Below, in pieces: positions 53,178 through 62,197 of a stretch of 64,000 bases of DNA. Source of the stretch: Paraburkholderia flagellata (GTDB lineage Bacteria; Pseudomonadota; Gammaproteobacteria; Burkholderiales; Burkholderiaceae); assembly GCF_021390645.1 (NCBI RefSeq), contig NZ_JAJEJT010000004.1:496001-560000 (forward strand), given 5' to 3'. Numbering within the stretch: position 1 is the first letter of the stretch; every line of letters begins with the position of its first letter. The translations under genes were made by a program, and so were the position numbers. The notes beneath the pieces are model-generated. The model did no database searches. It saw only the letters and a list, made by a program, of their open reading frames with translations, and was not told the DNA's origin.

Positions 53178-53191
53178 TCTGATTTGTCAGA
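53178..53191 (+). promoter_or_regulatory. MarR-type operator before the OMF gene
   Basis: The inverted repeat TCTGA-TTTG-TCAGA ends two bases before the OMF start codon. It shares the TCAGA half-site with the other three control regions of the cluster. The closeness to the start suggests a very short leader. Confidence 0.5.
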
Positions 53192-53193
53192 AA

Positions 53194-54717
53194 ATGAAAC
53201 CGCAGACTTCTGAATCAAGCATTGGTGCCCGTACGCTGAAGCTGGGTGTATCGGCGATCGCAATGGCCGCGCTGGCGGCATGCGCAAACTATGCGGGCAT
53301 CCACAGCGACGCGAAGATGGCCCAGCCGCAACAGTTCGAAACGGCGCAGAGTTTGCCGCAAGAGCAGGGCCACTGGCCGTCCGCTGATTGGGTCGACCAG
53401 TTCGGCGACGCGCAACTGAAGGCGCTGATTGCCGAAGCGCTGCAGGGCAGCCCGACGATCGCGCAGGCCAAGGCGCGGGTGGCGCAGGCGCAAGCCTATA
53501 GCGAGACCGCGAAGGCGGGCACGCTGCCGCGCGTCGACGCCAGCTACACGCTCACGCGCCAGCAGTTCAGCAGCACCGCGCTGATTCCGCCGCCGTACGC
53601 GGGCTCGTGGCAGACCGAAAACAAGGGCCTGCTCACCGCTTCCTACGATCTCGATCTGTGGGGCAAGAACCGCGAGGCGCTGCGGGCAGCCGTTTCGGAG
53701 ACGGCCGCGAGCGAGGCCGACGAGGAGGTGGTCAAGCTCACGCTGGACACCTCGATCGCGCGTACCTATAACGAGCTGGCGCGGCTCTACGCATTGCGCG
53801 ACATCGCGCAGGCAGAAGTCACGCGCCGCGAGCAGATCGACAGCATCACGGCGGCCCGCATTGCCACGGGCCTCGACACGCAAGTGGAACGCAAGACGGC
53901 GCAGGCGAACCTGGCGACGAGCCGCTCGCGGGTGAGCGCGCTCGACGGCAGCATTCTGACCACGCGTTACCAATTGGCCGCGTTGATGGGCAAAGGCCCC
54001 GACCGGGGACTCGCGATCACGCGGCCAACGCTTGGCGTGGGCGACGAGGTCCGTTTGCCGGACAACCTGCCCGCCGACCTCGTGAGCCGCCGCCCTGATA
54101 TCGTCGCGGCGCGCTGGCGTGTCGACGCGATCACGCACGAGGTGAAGGAGGCGAAGGCTGAGTTCTATCCGGACATCAACCTGAGCGCGGCACTTGGTCT
54201 CGACGCGTTCGGTTTCGGCCGATTCCTGACTGCCGCGAGCCGCACGGCATCGGTGGGCCCCGCAGTCCACCTGCCGATCTTCGACGGTGGCGAACTGCGC
54301 GCGCAACTGAAGGGCCGCTACGCCGAGTTCGACTACGCGGTGGCCGCCTACGACCAGACACTCATTGGCGCGCTGAGCGGCGTGGCCACACAGCTCGCAC
54401 AGATCCGTTCGAGCGACGCGCAGCTCGTCGATGCGCAAACCGCGCAGCAGGCGGCGCGCGACGCTGACCAGCTCGCGATCACGCAATACAAGGGCGGACT
54501 GACCAATCAGCTCACTGTGCTCAACGCCGACGTCACCGCGCTGAATGCCGACGAAGCGATCGCCAACCTGAAGATGGATCGCCGCGACCAGCAGATCGCG
54601 CTGGCATCGGATCTGGGTGGCGGCTATGTCGACACCTCAGCCGATACCGGCCACCGCGCGGACGTAGCCGCGCAACCCAACCCTCAAGCCAATTCCGTTA
54701 TTGCCGCCGCACGTTGA
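53194..54717 (+). CDS. Outer-membrane efflux lipoprotein (NodT/OprM family)
   Basis: This 507-residue outer-membrane channel partner of tripartite pumps has a signal peptide with lipobox LAAC and acylated Cys30. Two OEP repeats follow (about 70-270 and 290-490), and the hallmark RRPDIVAARWRVDAITHEVKEAKAEFYPDINL is in the middle. The ATG at 53194 has no good Shine-Dalgarno and lies right after the operator; a GTG at 53152 would lie inside the terminator and is unlikely. It is followed after 34 bases by the adaptor gene. Confidence 0.92.
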   Translation: MKPQTSESSIGARTLKLGVSAIAMAALAACANYAGIHSDAKMAQPQQFETAQSLPQEQGHWPSADWVDQFGDAQLKALIAEALQGSPTIAQAKARVAQAQAYSETAKAGTLPRVDASYTLTRQQFSSTALIPPPYAGSWQTENKGLLTASYDLDLWGKNREALRAAVSETAASEADEEVVKLTLDTSIARTYNELARLYALRDIAQAEVTRREQIDSITAARIATGLDTQVERKTAQANLATSRSRVSALDGSILTTRYQLAALMGKGPDRGLAITRPTLGVGDEVRLPDNLPADLVSRRPDIVAARWRVDAITHEVKEAKAEFYPDINLSAALGLDAFGFGRFLTAASRTASVGPAVHLPIFDGGELRAQLKGRYAEFDYAVAAYDQTLIGALSGVATQLAQIRSSDAQLVDAQTAQQAARDADQLAITQYKGGLTNQLTVLNADVTALNADEAIANLKMDRRDQQIALASDLGGGYVDTSADTGHRADVAAQPNPQANSVIAAAR

Positions 54718-54751
54718 ACGGCATGTTTGCAAACCCGTCAGGAGAACTGAA

Positions 54752-56047
54752 ATGAGCGAAACGATCACGACCGACCGCGAGGCGGTGGATCAACTCGACG
54801 AGAAGAAAGGCGGCGCGCAAGCGGCCCCGGCGCACGGCGACAAGCAGCCCACGCCCCCGGGCCGCCGCAAGCGCCTGATCGCGCTGCTCGGCGCCGTCAC
54901 CTTGATTGCGGGCGCGGCGTATGGCGCGTACTACTTCACGGAAGGCCGCTTTCACGAATCGACCGACGACGCCTACGTGAGCGGCAATCTCGTGCAGCTC
55001 ACGCCGCAGGTCACTGGCACGGTGGTTGCCGTCAACGCCGACGACACGCAGATCGTGAAGGAGGGCGACCCTGTCGTGACGCTGGATCCGGCGGACGCAA
55101 GAATCGCGCTGTCCGATGCCGAAGCGTTGCTCGGCCAGACCGTGCGCCGTGTGAGCGGCCTCTACGTCAACAACGACTTCTATGCGGCAAACGTGGCGCA
55201 ACGCGAATCGGACCTTGCGCGCGCCAATGACGATCTGCGCCGGCGCGTGGCAGTCGAGGCTTCGGGCGCCGTTTCCGCCGAGGATATCGCTCACGCCCGC
55301 GACGCCGTGCAGGCCGCGCAGGCCGCGCTCGACGCAGCACGCCAGCAAGGCGCGGCCAATCATGCGCTGACTGATCGCACGTCGGTCGAACAGCATCCGG
55401 ATGTGCAGGCGGCCGCCTCGAAAGTGCGCGCGGCGTGGCTCGCGTATGCGCGCGATACCTTGCCGGCGCCGGTGACAGGCTATGTGGCGCAGCGTCAGGT
55501 GCAGGTTGGCCAGCGCGTGGCACCCGGCACGCCGCTCATGGCGATCGTGCCGCTCAACGGCGTGTGGGTGGACGCGAACTTCAAGGAAGTGCAGCTCAAG
55601 CACATGCGCATTGGCCAGCCGGTGACGCTCACCGCGGATGTCTATGGCTCGGGCGTGAAGTATCACGGCCGTATTGAAGGTTTTTCGGCGGGTACGGGTA
55701 GTGCATTCGCGACACTGCCGGCGCAGAACGCAACGGGCAACTGGATCAAGATCGTGCAGCGCCTGCCGGTGCGCATCGCGCTCGATCCGCGCGAACTCGC
55801 GGCGCGTCCGTTGCGCATCGGCCTCTCGATGACGGTGGATGCCGATGTGCGCGACGATTCCGGCTCGCGGCTCGGCGCGGCGCAAAATACGCGCTATCGC
55901 ACCGATGTCTTTGCGCAGTACGATGCGCAAGCCGACGGTGAGATCGAAAAGATCATCAAGCAGAACGAAATAGCGGCGCCCGCCACCGCGTCACAACCCT
56001 CACCGCAACGTGTGGCGGCGCGCGATCACAAGGGTACTGCGGGCTAA
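54752..56047 (+). CDS. EmrA-like periplasmic adaptor (HlyD family)
   Basis: This 431-residue membrane-fusion protein has a short cytoplasmic N-terminus and one membrane helix (about 48-70). It then carries the biotinyl-lipoyl-like half (STDDAYVSGNLVQLTPQVTGTV), a coiled-coil hairpin (about 135-215) and a C-terminal beta-barrel (PLNGVWVDANFKEVQLKHMRIGQPV). These are EmrA hallmarks. The ATG at 54752 follows CAGGAGAACTG. It links the MFS pump and the OMF protein. It ends with a 4-base overlap with the convergent LysR gene. Confidence 0.93.
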   Translation: MSETITTDREAVDQLDEKKGGAQAAPAHGDKQPTPPGRRKRLIALLGAVTLIAGAAYGAYYFTEGRFHESTDDAYVSGNLVQLTPQVTGTVVAVNADDTQIVKEGDPVVTLDPADARIALSDAEALLGQTVRRVSGLYVNNDFYAANVAQRESDLARANDDLRRRVAVEASGAVSAEDIAHARDAVQAAQAALDAARQQGAANHALTDRTSVEQHPDVQAAASKVRAAWLAYARDTLPAPVTGYVAQRQVQVGQRVAPGTPLMAIVPLNGVWVDANFKEVQLKHMRIGQPVTLTADVYGSGVKYHGRIEGFSAGTGSAFATLPAQNATGNWIKIVQRLPVRIALDPRELAARPLRIGLSMTVDADVRDDSGSRLGAAQNTRYRTDVFAQYDAQADGEIEKIIKQNEIAAPATASQPSPQRVAARDHKGTAG

Positions 56048-56988
56048 GGTTGGCAAGCGGACCGGCTCAGCGCTTGCGCATCTGCGGCCAGCGCTTTGGG
56101 CACCGCCTCGCGCAGGTAATCCATGAACGTCTTGATCTTGGCGTCGAGGTACTTGCGCGAGGCGTGAACCGCATAAGCGGTGAGCCTCTGCAGACGATAC
56201 TCCGGCAATACACGCACCAGCGCGCCGCTACCCAGCATGGCGAGAGCCGTCGACATCGGGAGCGCGCCAATGCCCACGCCTTCGCGAAGGGCGACACTCA
56301 GTGCATCAGGTAGATTGATTTCGACAGGCGCGTTCGGGAACGCCACCGTCTCCCGGCCGTTGGGGCCGTTCAGATGCCAGCGATCGCGCGGAAAAAACGA
56401 CGTGACGAACTGCAGGCACGTGTGAGCTTCGAGGTCCTGCACCGTGCGCGGCACGCCGTGTGCGTTCAGATACGCGGGCGCCGCGCACAACACGTTATGG
56501 ACATCGCCTAGCCGGTGCGACACGAGCCGCGAGTCCGGCAGCTCCGTCGTACTCAATTGAAGCACCACATCGTAGCCGGCTTCGATGATGTCCGGCGTGT
56601 GCTGCGACAGCGTCAATTCGACCGACACCGCGGGATAACGCTCGCGATATCGCACGAGCGCCGGAACCACATAGGCCTGGCCGAAACTCGGCGAAGCATG
56701 AATGCGCAGCCGCCCTGAAGGCTCGACCTGCGCATTGGCTGCTTCGGCCTCGGCTTCGTCGACGCAGGCGAGTATCCGTTCGCATCGTTCGAGATAGCGC
56801 TGGCCCGCTTCGGTCAGCGCGAGCCGACGGGTACTCCGATGAAGCAAACGCGTGCGCAATTGCGACTCGAGTTGCGTGACCGCACGCGACGCATTGGCGG
56901 TCTGAATGTTCAGCCGCGAGGCCGCACCCGTAAAGCTTCCTTCTTCCGCTATGCGGACAAAAATCCGCATCATGTCCAACTTGTCCAT
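56044..56988 (-). CDS. LysR-type transcriptional regulator
   Basis: This 314-residue LysR-type regulator is of the DmlR/CrgA-like group. Its winged helix is at about 1-60 (MDKLDMMRIFVRIAEEGSFTGAA, then LNIQTANASRAVTQLE), and an effector domain follows. The ATG at 56986-56988 was chosen as standard for this group. It is convergent with the efflux operon and lies 59 bases downstream of the ArsR gene on the same strand. The target is unknown; the adjacent small operon is one candidate. Confidence 0.88.
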   Translation of the reverse strand: MDKLDMMRIFVRIAEEGSFTGAASRLNIQTANASRAVTQLESQLRTRLLHRSTRRLALTEAGQRYLERCERILACVDEAEAEAANAQVEPSGRLRIHASPSFGQAYVVPALVRYRERYPAVSVELTLSQHTPDIIEAGYDVVLQLSTTELPDSRLVSHRLGDVHNVLCAAPAYLNAHGVPRTVQDLEAHTCLQFVTSFFPRDRWHLNGPNGRETVAFPNAPVEINLPDALSVALREGVGIGALPMSTALAMLGSGALVRVLPEYRLQRLTAYAVHASRKYLDAKIKTFMDYLREAVPKALAADAQALSRSACQP

Positions 56989-57047
56989 TGCATGTTTTCC
57001 ACGGATAGCTTTGCCGTGCGCGCAGGGTTGCGCCACGCCAGATTCTC

Positions 57048-57347
57048 CTATAAATGCAGGCTAATCTGTTCGGCAAATGTCCGTATCACTTCTTCATTGC
57101 GTGAAAGAAACATCCATTGTCCGATGCGCGTCGAAACGAGAAGTCCCGCTTCGACGAGGACGGCAAGGTGCGCCGATACGGTGGACTGCGAAAGCCCACT
57201 GCGTGCCTGGATGGCGTGTGCGGGCACGCCGCGACCCAGATCGACATAGCCCGCTGGAAAGGCATTGGCCGGGACCTTCAGCCACGCCAGGATGTCGCGC
57301 CGCAGTGGATTGGCGAGTGCCTTATGAATCAGATTCGCATCTATCAT
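57048..57347 (-). CDS. ArsR-family winged-helix regulator without metal-binding cysteines
   Basis: This 99-residue winged-helix repressor has helix-turn-helix SGLSQSTVSAHLAVLVEAGLL at about 53-73 and wing STRIGQWMFLSRN. It contains no cysteine at all, so the usual ArsR metal-sensing sites are absent and a non-metal signal is more likely. It starts 27 bases after the DJ-1-like gene on the same strand and is the third gene of the E1-DJ-1-ArsR set, perhaps controlling it. Confidence 0.88.
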   Translation of the reverse strand: MIDANLIHKALANPLRRDILAWLKVPANAFPAGYVDLGRGVPAHAIQARSGLSQSTVSAHLAVLVEAGLLVSTRIGQWMFLSRNEEVIRTFAEQISLHL

Positions 57348-57374
57348 GGCGTTCCTTTCGCGCTCACCAGTGCG

Positions 57375-57953
57375 TCAATGCGGCTGCATCAACAAGGTTC
57401 TGGCGATCGTTCCCACGGCACGTTCTCCAAGATCTTCCCGCACGATAGAGAGGGCCAACTGAATACCGGCACTCGCGCCGCCCGCCGAATAGAGGTTGCC
57501 GTCCTTCAGGCAGCCAGGATTGGACATGACGTGCACCAGCGGATATTCGGCTGCGAGGCGGCGAGCATCGCGCCAATGCGTGGTCAGCCAGCGGCGGTCG
57601 GCAAGACCCGCGCGCGCGAGCAGAAACGCCCCGTTGGAAATGCTGGCCAGCCTGCGCGTAGTGGGCCCGGCATCGCTGAGCCACGCGACGAGTTCGCGAT
57701 GCTCACGTGCCGGACTACTGGCAGGTGACCCAGGCACCACGACGACGTCGAACGGCGTGCTCGTTTCGAACAAACATTCCGTCGTGCCCACTGCTGTACC
57801 GCAGGAAGAGACGACTGGCCCAGGCGAGGTCCCGACGAGGTGCGGTTCATAAAACGCGCTGCCATACAGGCGATTCGCTTCATGAAACACATCCATCGGG
57901 CCGCTCACCTCGAGCAGTTGAAAACCCGCGTAGAGCATCATCGCGACACGCAT
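57375..57953 (-). CDS. Stand-alone GlxA-type DJ-1/PfpI domain protein, Cys replaced by Ser
   Basis: This 192-residue protein aligns with the sensor half of GlxA regulators, with features such as FHEANRLYG, FLLARAGLADRRWLTTHWRDAR and SAGGASAGIQLALS. It ends where the RxGGQSQ linker and AraC domain would begin. The conserved nucleophile Cys is Ser106 (SISNGAF where other GlxA proteins have SICNGA), read directly from the TCC codon. It starts 6 bases after the 2-oxoglutarate dehydrogenase-like stop. It may be a decayed regulator or a repurposed ligand-binding protein. Confidence 0.8.
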   Translation of the reverse strand: MRVAMMLYAGFQLLEVSGPMDVFHEANRLYGSAFYEPHLVGTSPGPVVSSCGTAVGTTECLFETSTPFDVVVVPGSPASSPAREHRELVAWLSDAGPTTRRLASISNGAFLLARAGLADRRWLTTHWRDARRLAAEYPLVHVMSNPGCLKDGNLYSAGGASAGIQLALSIVREDLGERAVGTIARTLLMQPH

Positions 57954-57959
57954 GCGCCG

Positions 57960-60812
57960 TTACTCCGCGAACGCTTGCTCGACCAGCGCGGCTTGCCTTG
58001 CCACGTGCGCCGAATGGTAGCCCGGCGCTGTCGATGCACCGGCATCAGGACCCGCGTAGCGCAGCGTTGCGCCCGAAGGCAGAAGGTCGCGCAACTGCGG
58101 CTCGACGAAACTCCATGCGCCCTGGTTGCGCGATTCCTCCTGGCACCAGACCACGGTCTTGAGGCTGGGATAGCGCGCGAGTTCGGCGGCCAACTGTCTT
58201 GCGGGAAACGGGTAAAGTTGTTCGACGCGGATGATCGGCGTATCGGTCGCGTTCGCGCGGCGATGCTCGAGCAACTCGAAGTAGACCTTGCCCGTGGCCA
58301 CGATGACGCGCTCGACGCTGGAAGCCCGCGACGCTTCGAACTGCGTGTCCGGCAGAACTTCGCGGAATTCGCCTGCGCTCAACTCCTCGAACGTGCTGAC
58401 CGCTTCAGGGTGCCGCAACAGCGACTTCGGCGTCATGACGACAAGCGGGCGGCGATCGGCAGCGAGTGCCTGCATGCGCAGCAAATGGAATAACTGCGCG
58501 GGCGTGGTCGGCTGGGCGACGCGCATATTGTCCTGCGCGCTCAGTTGCAAATAACGTTCGAGCCGCGCCGATGCGTGCTCGGGTCCCGCGCCTTCCTGCC
58601 CGTGAGGGAGGAGGAGCGTGAGGCCGCTGCGTTGCCCCCACTTGGCGGCAGCAGCAGCGATGAACTGGTCGATCACCACCTGCGCGCCGTTGGCGAAGTC
58701 ACCGAATTGCGCTTCCCAGATCACCAACGCATCGCGGTTCACTGTTGTGTAGCCGTATTCGAATGCGAGGACAGCCGCCTCGGAGAGGATGGAATTCGTC
58801 ACGCTAAAACGGCCTTGCGCCTGGTTGCTGGCTTCACCGATATGATCGAGCGGAATATAAACGCCATCCGGACGGTTCATCCGCGTTTGATCGTGCAACA
58901 CGGCGTGACGATGATTGAACGTCCCGCGCGCGCTATCTTGCCCGCTCAGTCGAACGCCGATCCCAGCGCCGAGCAGCGAAGCGAATGCCAGATGCTCGCC
59001 CATGCCCCAATCGAGCGGACGTTTTCCAGCAGCCATTTCCTGACGTGAGTTCATCATCCGCTTGACGAGTGGATGAAGCGAAAGGCCTTCAGGAACGGTC
59101 GAAATCTGCTGCGCGAGGCCGCGCAGCGCCTCGGCCGAAGGGGAAGAATGGGGAGCGGGGTTTGCCGGTTCGTTCGGCAAGGAACGCTCGCCCGCTTCCG
59201 GTTGTTCACCGGAAACGTCGGAGCCATCGGTTTCATTCGCGCGCTTGAGAAGGTCACGGCGCGTGCTGAGATAGCTCTCGGCTTCTTCGGCGGTCACCAC
59301 ACCTTGTTTAATGAGTTTCTGGGCGTACAGCGATCTCACGCCGGGGTGGCTGGCGATCGCGCGATACATCAGCGGTTGCGTGATGCCCGGCGTGTCCTGT
59401 TCCTGGTGCCCGTATCTGCGGAAGCACACGAGATCGATGACCACGCTGCGTTTGAACGCCGTGCGATAGTCGAGGGCAAGGCGCACCGCCATCGCGACCG
59501 CTTCGGGGTCGTCGCCATTCACATGCAGGATGGGCGCCTCGATCATCTTCGCGATGTCCGTGGTGTAGAACGACGAACGCGTATCGCGTGGATCGGAAGT
59601 CGTAAAGCCAATCTGATTGTTGACGACGATATGAACGGTGCCGCCCGTGCCATGTCCGCGCGTATAGGAGAGGCTCAAGGTTTCCATCACGACACCCTGG
59701 CCGGACATCGCTGCGTCGCCGTGAATCTCGACCGGCAGAACCTCGACGCCGTCTGTGCTGCCCAGGGCCTCGCCCTTGGCGCGCGCCATGCCTTGCACAA
59801 CCGGGTTCACGATTTCCAGGTGCGACGGATTGAATGCGAGCATCACTTCAACCGGCCCCTCGGGCGTATCGACCGAACTCGTAAAGCCCTTGTGGTATTT
59901 GACGTCGCCTGCGGGAAGTCCTTCGGGATCCTTTCCATCGAACTCATCGAACAGCGCACGCAGTGGTTTGCCCACGATATTCACCAGAACATTCAGGCGT
60001 CCGCGGTGCGCCATGCCCATCACCACCGTGCGCACCTTTTTCGAGGCACTTTGCTGGACGACTTCATCGAGCAGCGCGATCAGCGACTCGCCGCCTTCGA
60101 GCGAGAACCGCGTTTGTCCGGTGTAGCGCGCGTGAAGGTATTTTTCAAGCCCTTCTGCTGCAGTCAAGCGTTCCAGCAGTCTGCGTTTCTCCGCCACCTG
60201 CAGTGATGGCCTCGCTCGCGTGGATTCGAGCTGCATTTGCCACCAGCGCCGTTGCTCCGCATCGGTGAGATGCATGAACTCGGCGCCAAGCGTGCCCGTA
60301 TAGGTTTCTTCGAGCGCCGTGACGAGTTCTTGCAGCGTGGCATCGTCGTCGAACAGGAACGTATCGGCGGTGCTGAACTTCGTGGACATGTCTGTGGCCG
60401 TGAGGCCATAGTAAGCCGCGGTCAACTCGGCGTAGGCGCGCGGCGGTGTCCATGCCAGCGGATCGAGATCGGCCGTGCGCGCGCCGATCATGCGGAACGC
60501 GGCGATGAGCGACTGTACCGCCACCTGCTTGCGCGCGAGGGCAAGGCCGGAGTCGTTGGCGACCGTGTTCTCGGCCCGAACGATCGCGCGCGGCGGCCGC
60601 TTCGCAAGTTCGACAAAGCTCGAAATAACAGGCGCGTGCGGCTGGTCGTCACGATCACTGCCATCGATAGCGGGCGTTTCGCGCAGCGCATCGAACCACT
60701 CGCGCCATTCCGTGGTGACCGCATCCGGGTCAGCCAGGTAAGCTTCGTATTGCTCTTCAACGTAAGGGGCATTGCCCCCGAAGAGGAAAGAGGTCTGACG
60801 TTCCTTCAACAT
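57960..60812 (-). CDS. sucA: 2-oxoglutarate dehydrogenase E1 component (orphan copy)
   Basis: This 950-residue thiamine-diphosphate enzyme corresponds to the E1 subunit of 2-oxoglutarate dehydrogenase, which decarboxylates 2-oxoglutarate. An N-terminal E1-type region is followed by the TPP motif starting GDAAMSGQGVV and ending VNNQIGFTTS. Family blocks MGMAHRGRLNVL, SHLEIVNPVVQG and GQDSARGTFNHRHAVLHDQ are present, and the C-terminal LYPFPARQLAAEL is typical. The ATG at 60810-60812 (MLKERQTSF) was chosen. No E2 (sucB) or E3 gene is adjacent. It is therefore probably a paralogue of the housekeeping enzyme, or it may act on another 2-oxo acid. Confidence 0.88.
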   Translation of the reverse strand: MLKERQTSFLFGGNAPYVEEQYEAYLADPDAVTTEWREWFDALRETPAIDGSDRDDQPHAPVISSFVELAKRPPRAIVRAENTVANDSGLALARKQVAVQSLIAAFRMIGARTADLDPLAWTPPRAYAELTAAYYGLTATDMSTKFSTADTFLFDDDATLQELVTALEETYTGTLGAEFMHLTDAEQRRWWQMQLESTRARPSLQVAEKRRLLERLTAAEGLEKYLHARYTGQTRFSLEGGESLIALLDEVVQQSASKKVRTVVMGMAHRGRLNVLVNIVGKPLRALFDEFDGKDPEGLPAGDVKYHKGFTSSVDTPEGPVEVMLAFNPSHLEIVNPVVQGMARAKGEALGSTDGVEVLPVEIHGDAAMSGQGVVMETLSLSYTRGHGTGGTVHIVVNNQIGFTTSDPRDTRSSFYTTDIAKMIEAPILHVNGDDPEAVAMAVRLALDYRTAFKRSVVIDLVCFRRYGHQEQDTPGITQPLMYRAIASHPGVRSLYAQKLIKQGVVTAEEAESYLSTRRDLLKRANETDGSDVSGEQPEAGERSLPNEPANPAPHSSPSAEALRGLAQQISTVPEGLSLHPLVKRMMNSRQEMAAGKRPLDWGMGEHLAFASLLGAGIGVRLSGQDSARGTFNHRHAVLHDQTRMNRPDGVYIPLDHIGEASNQAQGRFSVTNSILSEAAVLAFEYGYTTVNRDALVIWEAQFGDFANGAQVVIDQFIAAAAAKWGQRSGLTLLLPHGQEGAGPEHASARLERYLQLSAQDNMRVAQPTTPAQLFHLLRMQALAADRRPLVVMTPKSLLRHPEAVSTFEELSAGEFREVLPDTQFEASRASSVERVIVATGKVYFELLEHRRANATDTPIIRVEQLYPFPARQLAAELARYPSLKTVVWCQEESRNQGAWSFVEPQLRDLLPSGATLRYAGPDAGASTAPGYHSAHVARQAALVEQAFAE

Positions 60813-61231
60813 GATGAATCTGCCCTTGGTCGTTGCGCGGTCCAAAGTCGGCCGCAACACATGGAGTGACGGCGATAACGCCTGCTACCCGGTACGCCCG
60901 GGTTATCTGCCCAGCCGCATTCGTGAACACAAGTCTAGTTAACCGGGGCAGCGGGGGAAATGTGCGCATGGTGCCGGCACCTGCCAATTAGTGGGCGTTT
61001 TGGGCCACGCCTGGCCGTTGGCCGATAACCGGCGACGCTCAGGGTCTGGCCGAAGATTTGTTACACCGAAGCAAAATACTTTTTCCGGGGACAGACGGCA
61101 TTAAATGCCAACGATGCGTTAAGCTGCGCCACGGTCCTCGTTGGGATACGGCGCGTCGAGTTGGCATGCGTCGATCTCGCGCGGGCAAGCTTTACGACGC
61201 AAACATAGCTACCACCAGTGAAGGTCACGGC
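60813..61231. promoter_or_regulatory. 419-base divergent control region
   Basis: This gap separates the E1 gene (minus) and a GlxA regulator (plus) and has no gene of its own. It holds an inverted repeat ACCCGG-N5-CCGGGT (60887-60903) on the E1 side and GGCATT-A-AATGCC (61098-61110) on the GlxA side. Both are candidate regulator sites, with the first about 75 bases before the E1 start. Confidence 0.45.
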
Positions 61232-62197
61232 ATGAAAGTCGCCATTGTTGTATTCGATGGTGTGCAGGCGCTAGATGTTGCAGGCCCACTCGACGTGTTT
61301 GCCGAGGCAAACACGTTTCTCTCCGAGCACCAGCGCTATGAGGTGACGCTCGTGGGACGCGAGCCGGGCACCGTGACCTGCTCGAATGGCATGCAGCTGG
61401 CGGTCTCGCTGGGCTATGCCGATCGTGACGTTCAATGGGATCTGCTCCTCGTAGCCGGTGGGCCGCAGTTGCCTGACGTCCATCCATCGAACGAGTTTGT
61501 CGCGTGGCTGCAAAGCCAGGCGCGCAGCGCAAGCCGCTTTGGTTCGGTGTGCAACGGCGCATTCGTGCTGGCTCATGCTGGGCTTCTCGATGGCAAGGAA
61601 GTGACGACCCACTGGTCGGATGCCGGTCGCCTTTCCAATGAATTCCCGCACGCCAATGTGCAGCCCGACCGGATCTTCGTTCGCGACGGGCGGCTATTCA
61701 CGTCGGCAGGCGTGACCGCGGGCATCGATTTGTGTCTCGCGCTGGTTGCGGAAGACTGGGGCCACGAACTGGCGGTGCGCGTTGCGAAGCGGTTGGTGGT
61801 GTATATCCAGCGCGAAGGCGGCCAGTCCCAGTACAGCCCTTATATCGGCGCTGGCAAGGACGAAGACCCGATACTCAGCAAGGTGTATCGCTACGTGAGC
61901 GAACATATCACCGATACGCTTTCGATCGAGGCGCTGGCGAGCGCGGCTGCCGTGAGCCGGCGCACCCTGTCGCGCATATTCGCGAAGAACGCCAAGGTCA
62001 CGCCCTCCGTATTCGTCGAGCAGGTTCGTGTCGACACGGCGAGGAAACTCCTGGAGGACACGGACGCACCGCTCAAGACGGTCGCATTCAAATGCGGGTT
62101 TCATAGCGCCACGCATATGCGAACGACGTTCTCGCGGCGTTTGAACGTCACGCCAAAACAGTATCGCTTGCGTTTTCGCAGGGAGGCGAGTGCGTAG
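61232..62197 (+). CDS. GlxA-family regulator (DJ-1/PfpI sensor plus AraC DNA-binding domain)
   Basis: This third full-length GlxA-type regulator in the window has 321 residues. The DJ-1 domain carries the conserved Cys in GSVCNGAFVLAHAGLLDGKE and THWSDAGRL, followed by the REGGQSQYS linker. The AraC domain contains LASAAAVSRRTLSRIFAK and FKCGFHSATHMRTTFSR. The ATG at 61232 (MKVAIVVFDG) was chosen to match its relatives; the frame is open further upstream without similarity. It is divergent from the E1 operon, which contains a truncated relative of its own sensor domain. Its stop overlaps the mug start. Confidence 0.9.
   Translation: MKVAIVVFDGVQALDVAGPLDVFAEANTFLSEHQRYEVTLVGREPGTVTCSNGMQLAVSLGYADRDVQWDLLLVAGGPQLPDVHPSNEFVAWLQSQARSASRFGSVCNGAFVLAHAGLLDGKEVTTHWSDAGRLSNEFPHANVQPDRIFVRDGRLFTSAGVTAGIDLCLALVAEDWGHELAVRVAKRLVVYIQREGGQSQYSPYIGAGKDEDPILSKVYRYVSEHITDTLSIEALASAAAVSRRTLSRIFAKNAKVTPSVFVEQVRVDTARKLLEDTDAPLKTVAFKCGFHSATHMRTTFSRRLNVTPKQYRLRFRREASA

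Noticed and set aside
57960..60812. Treating the E1 gene as the start of a standard sucAB-lpd operon
   Set aside because: The next genes on the same strand encode a DJ-1 protein and an ArsR regulator, not E2 or E3.
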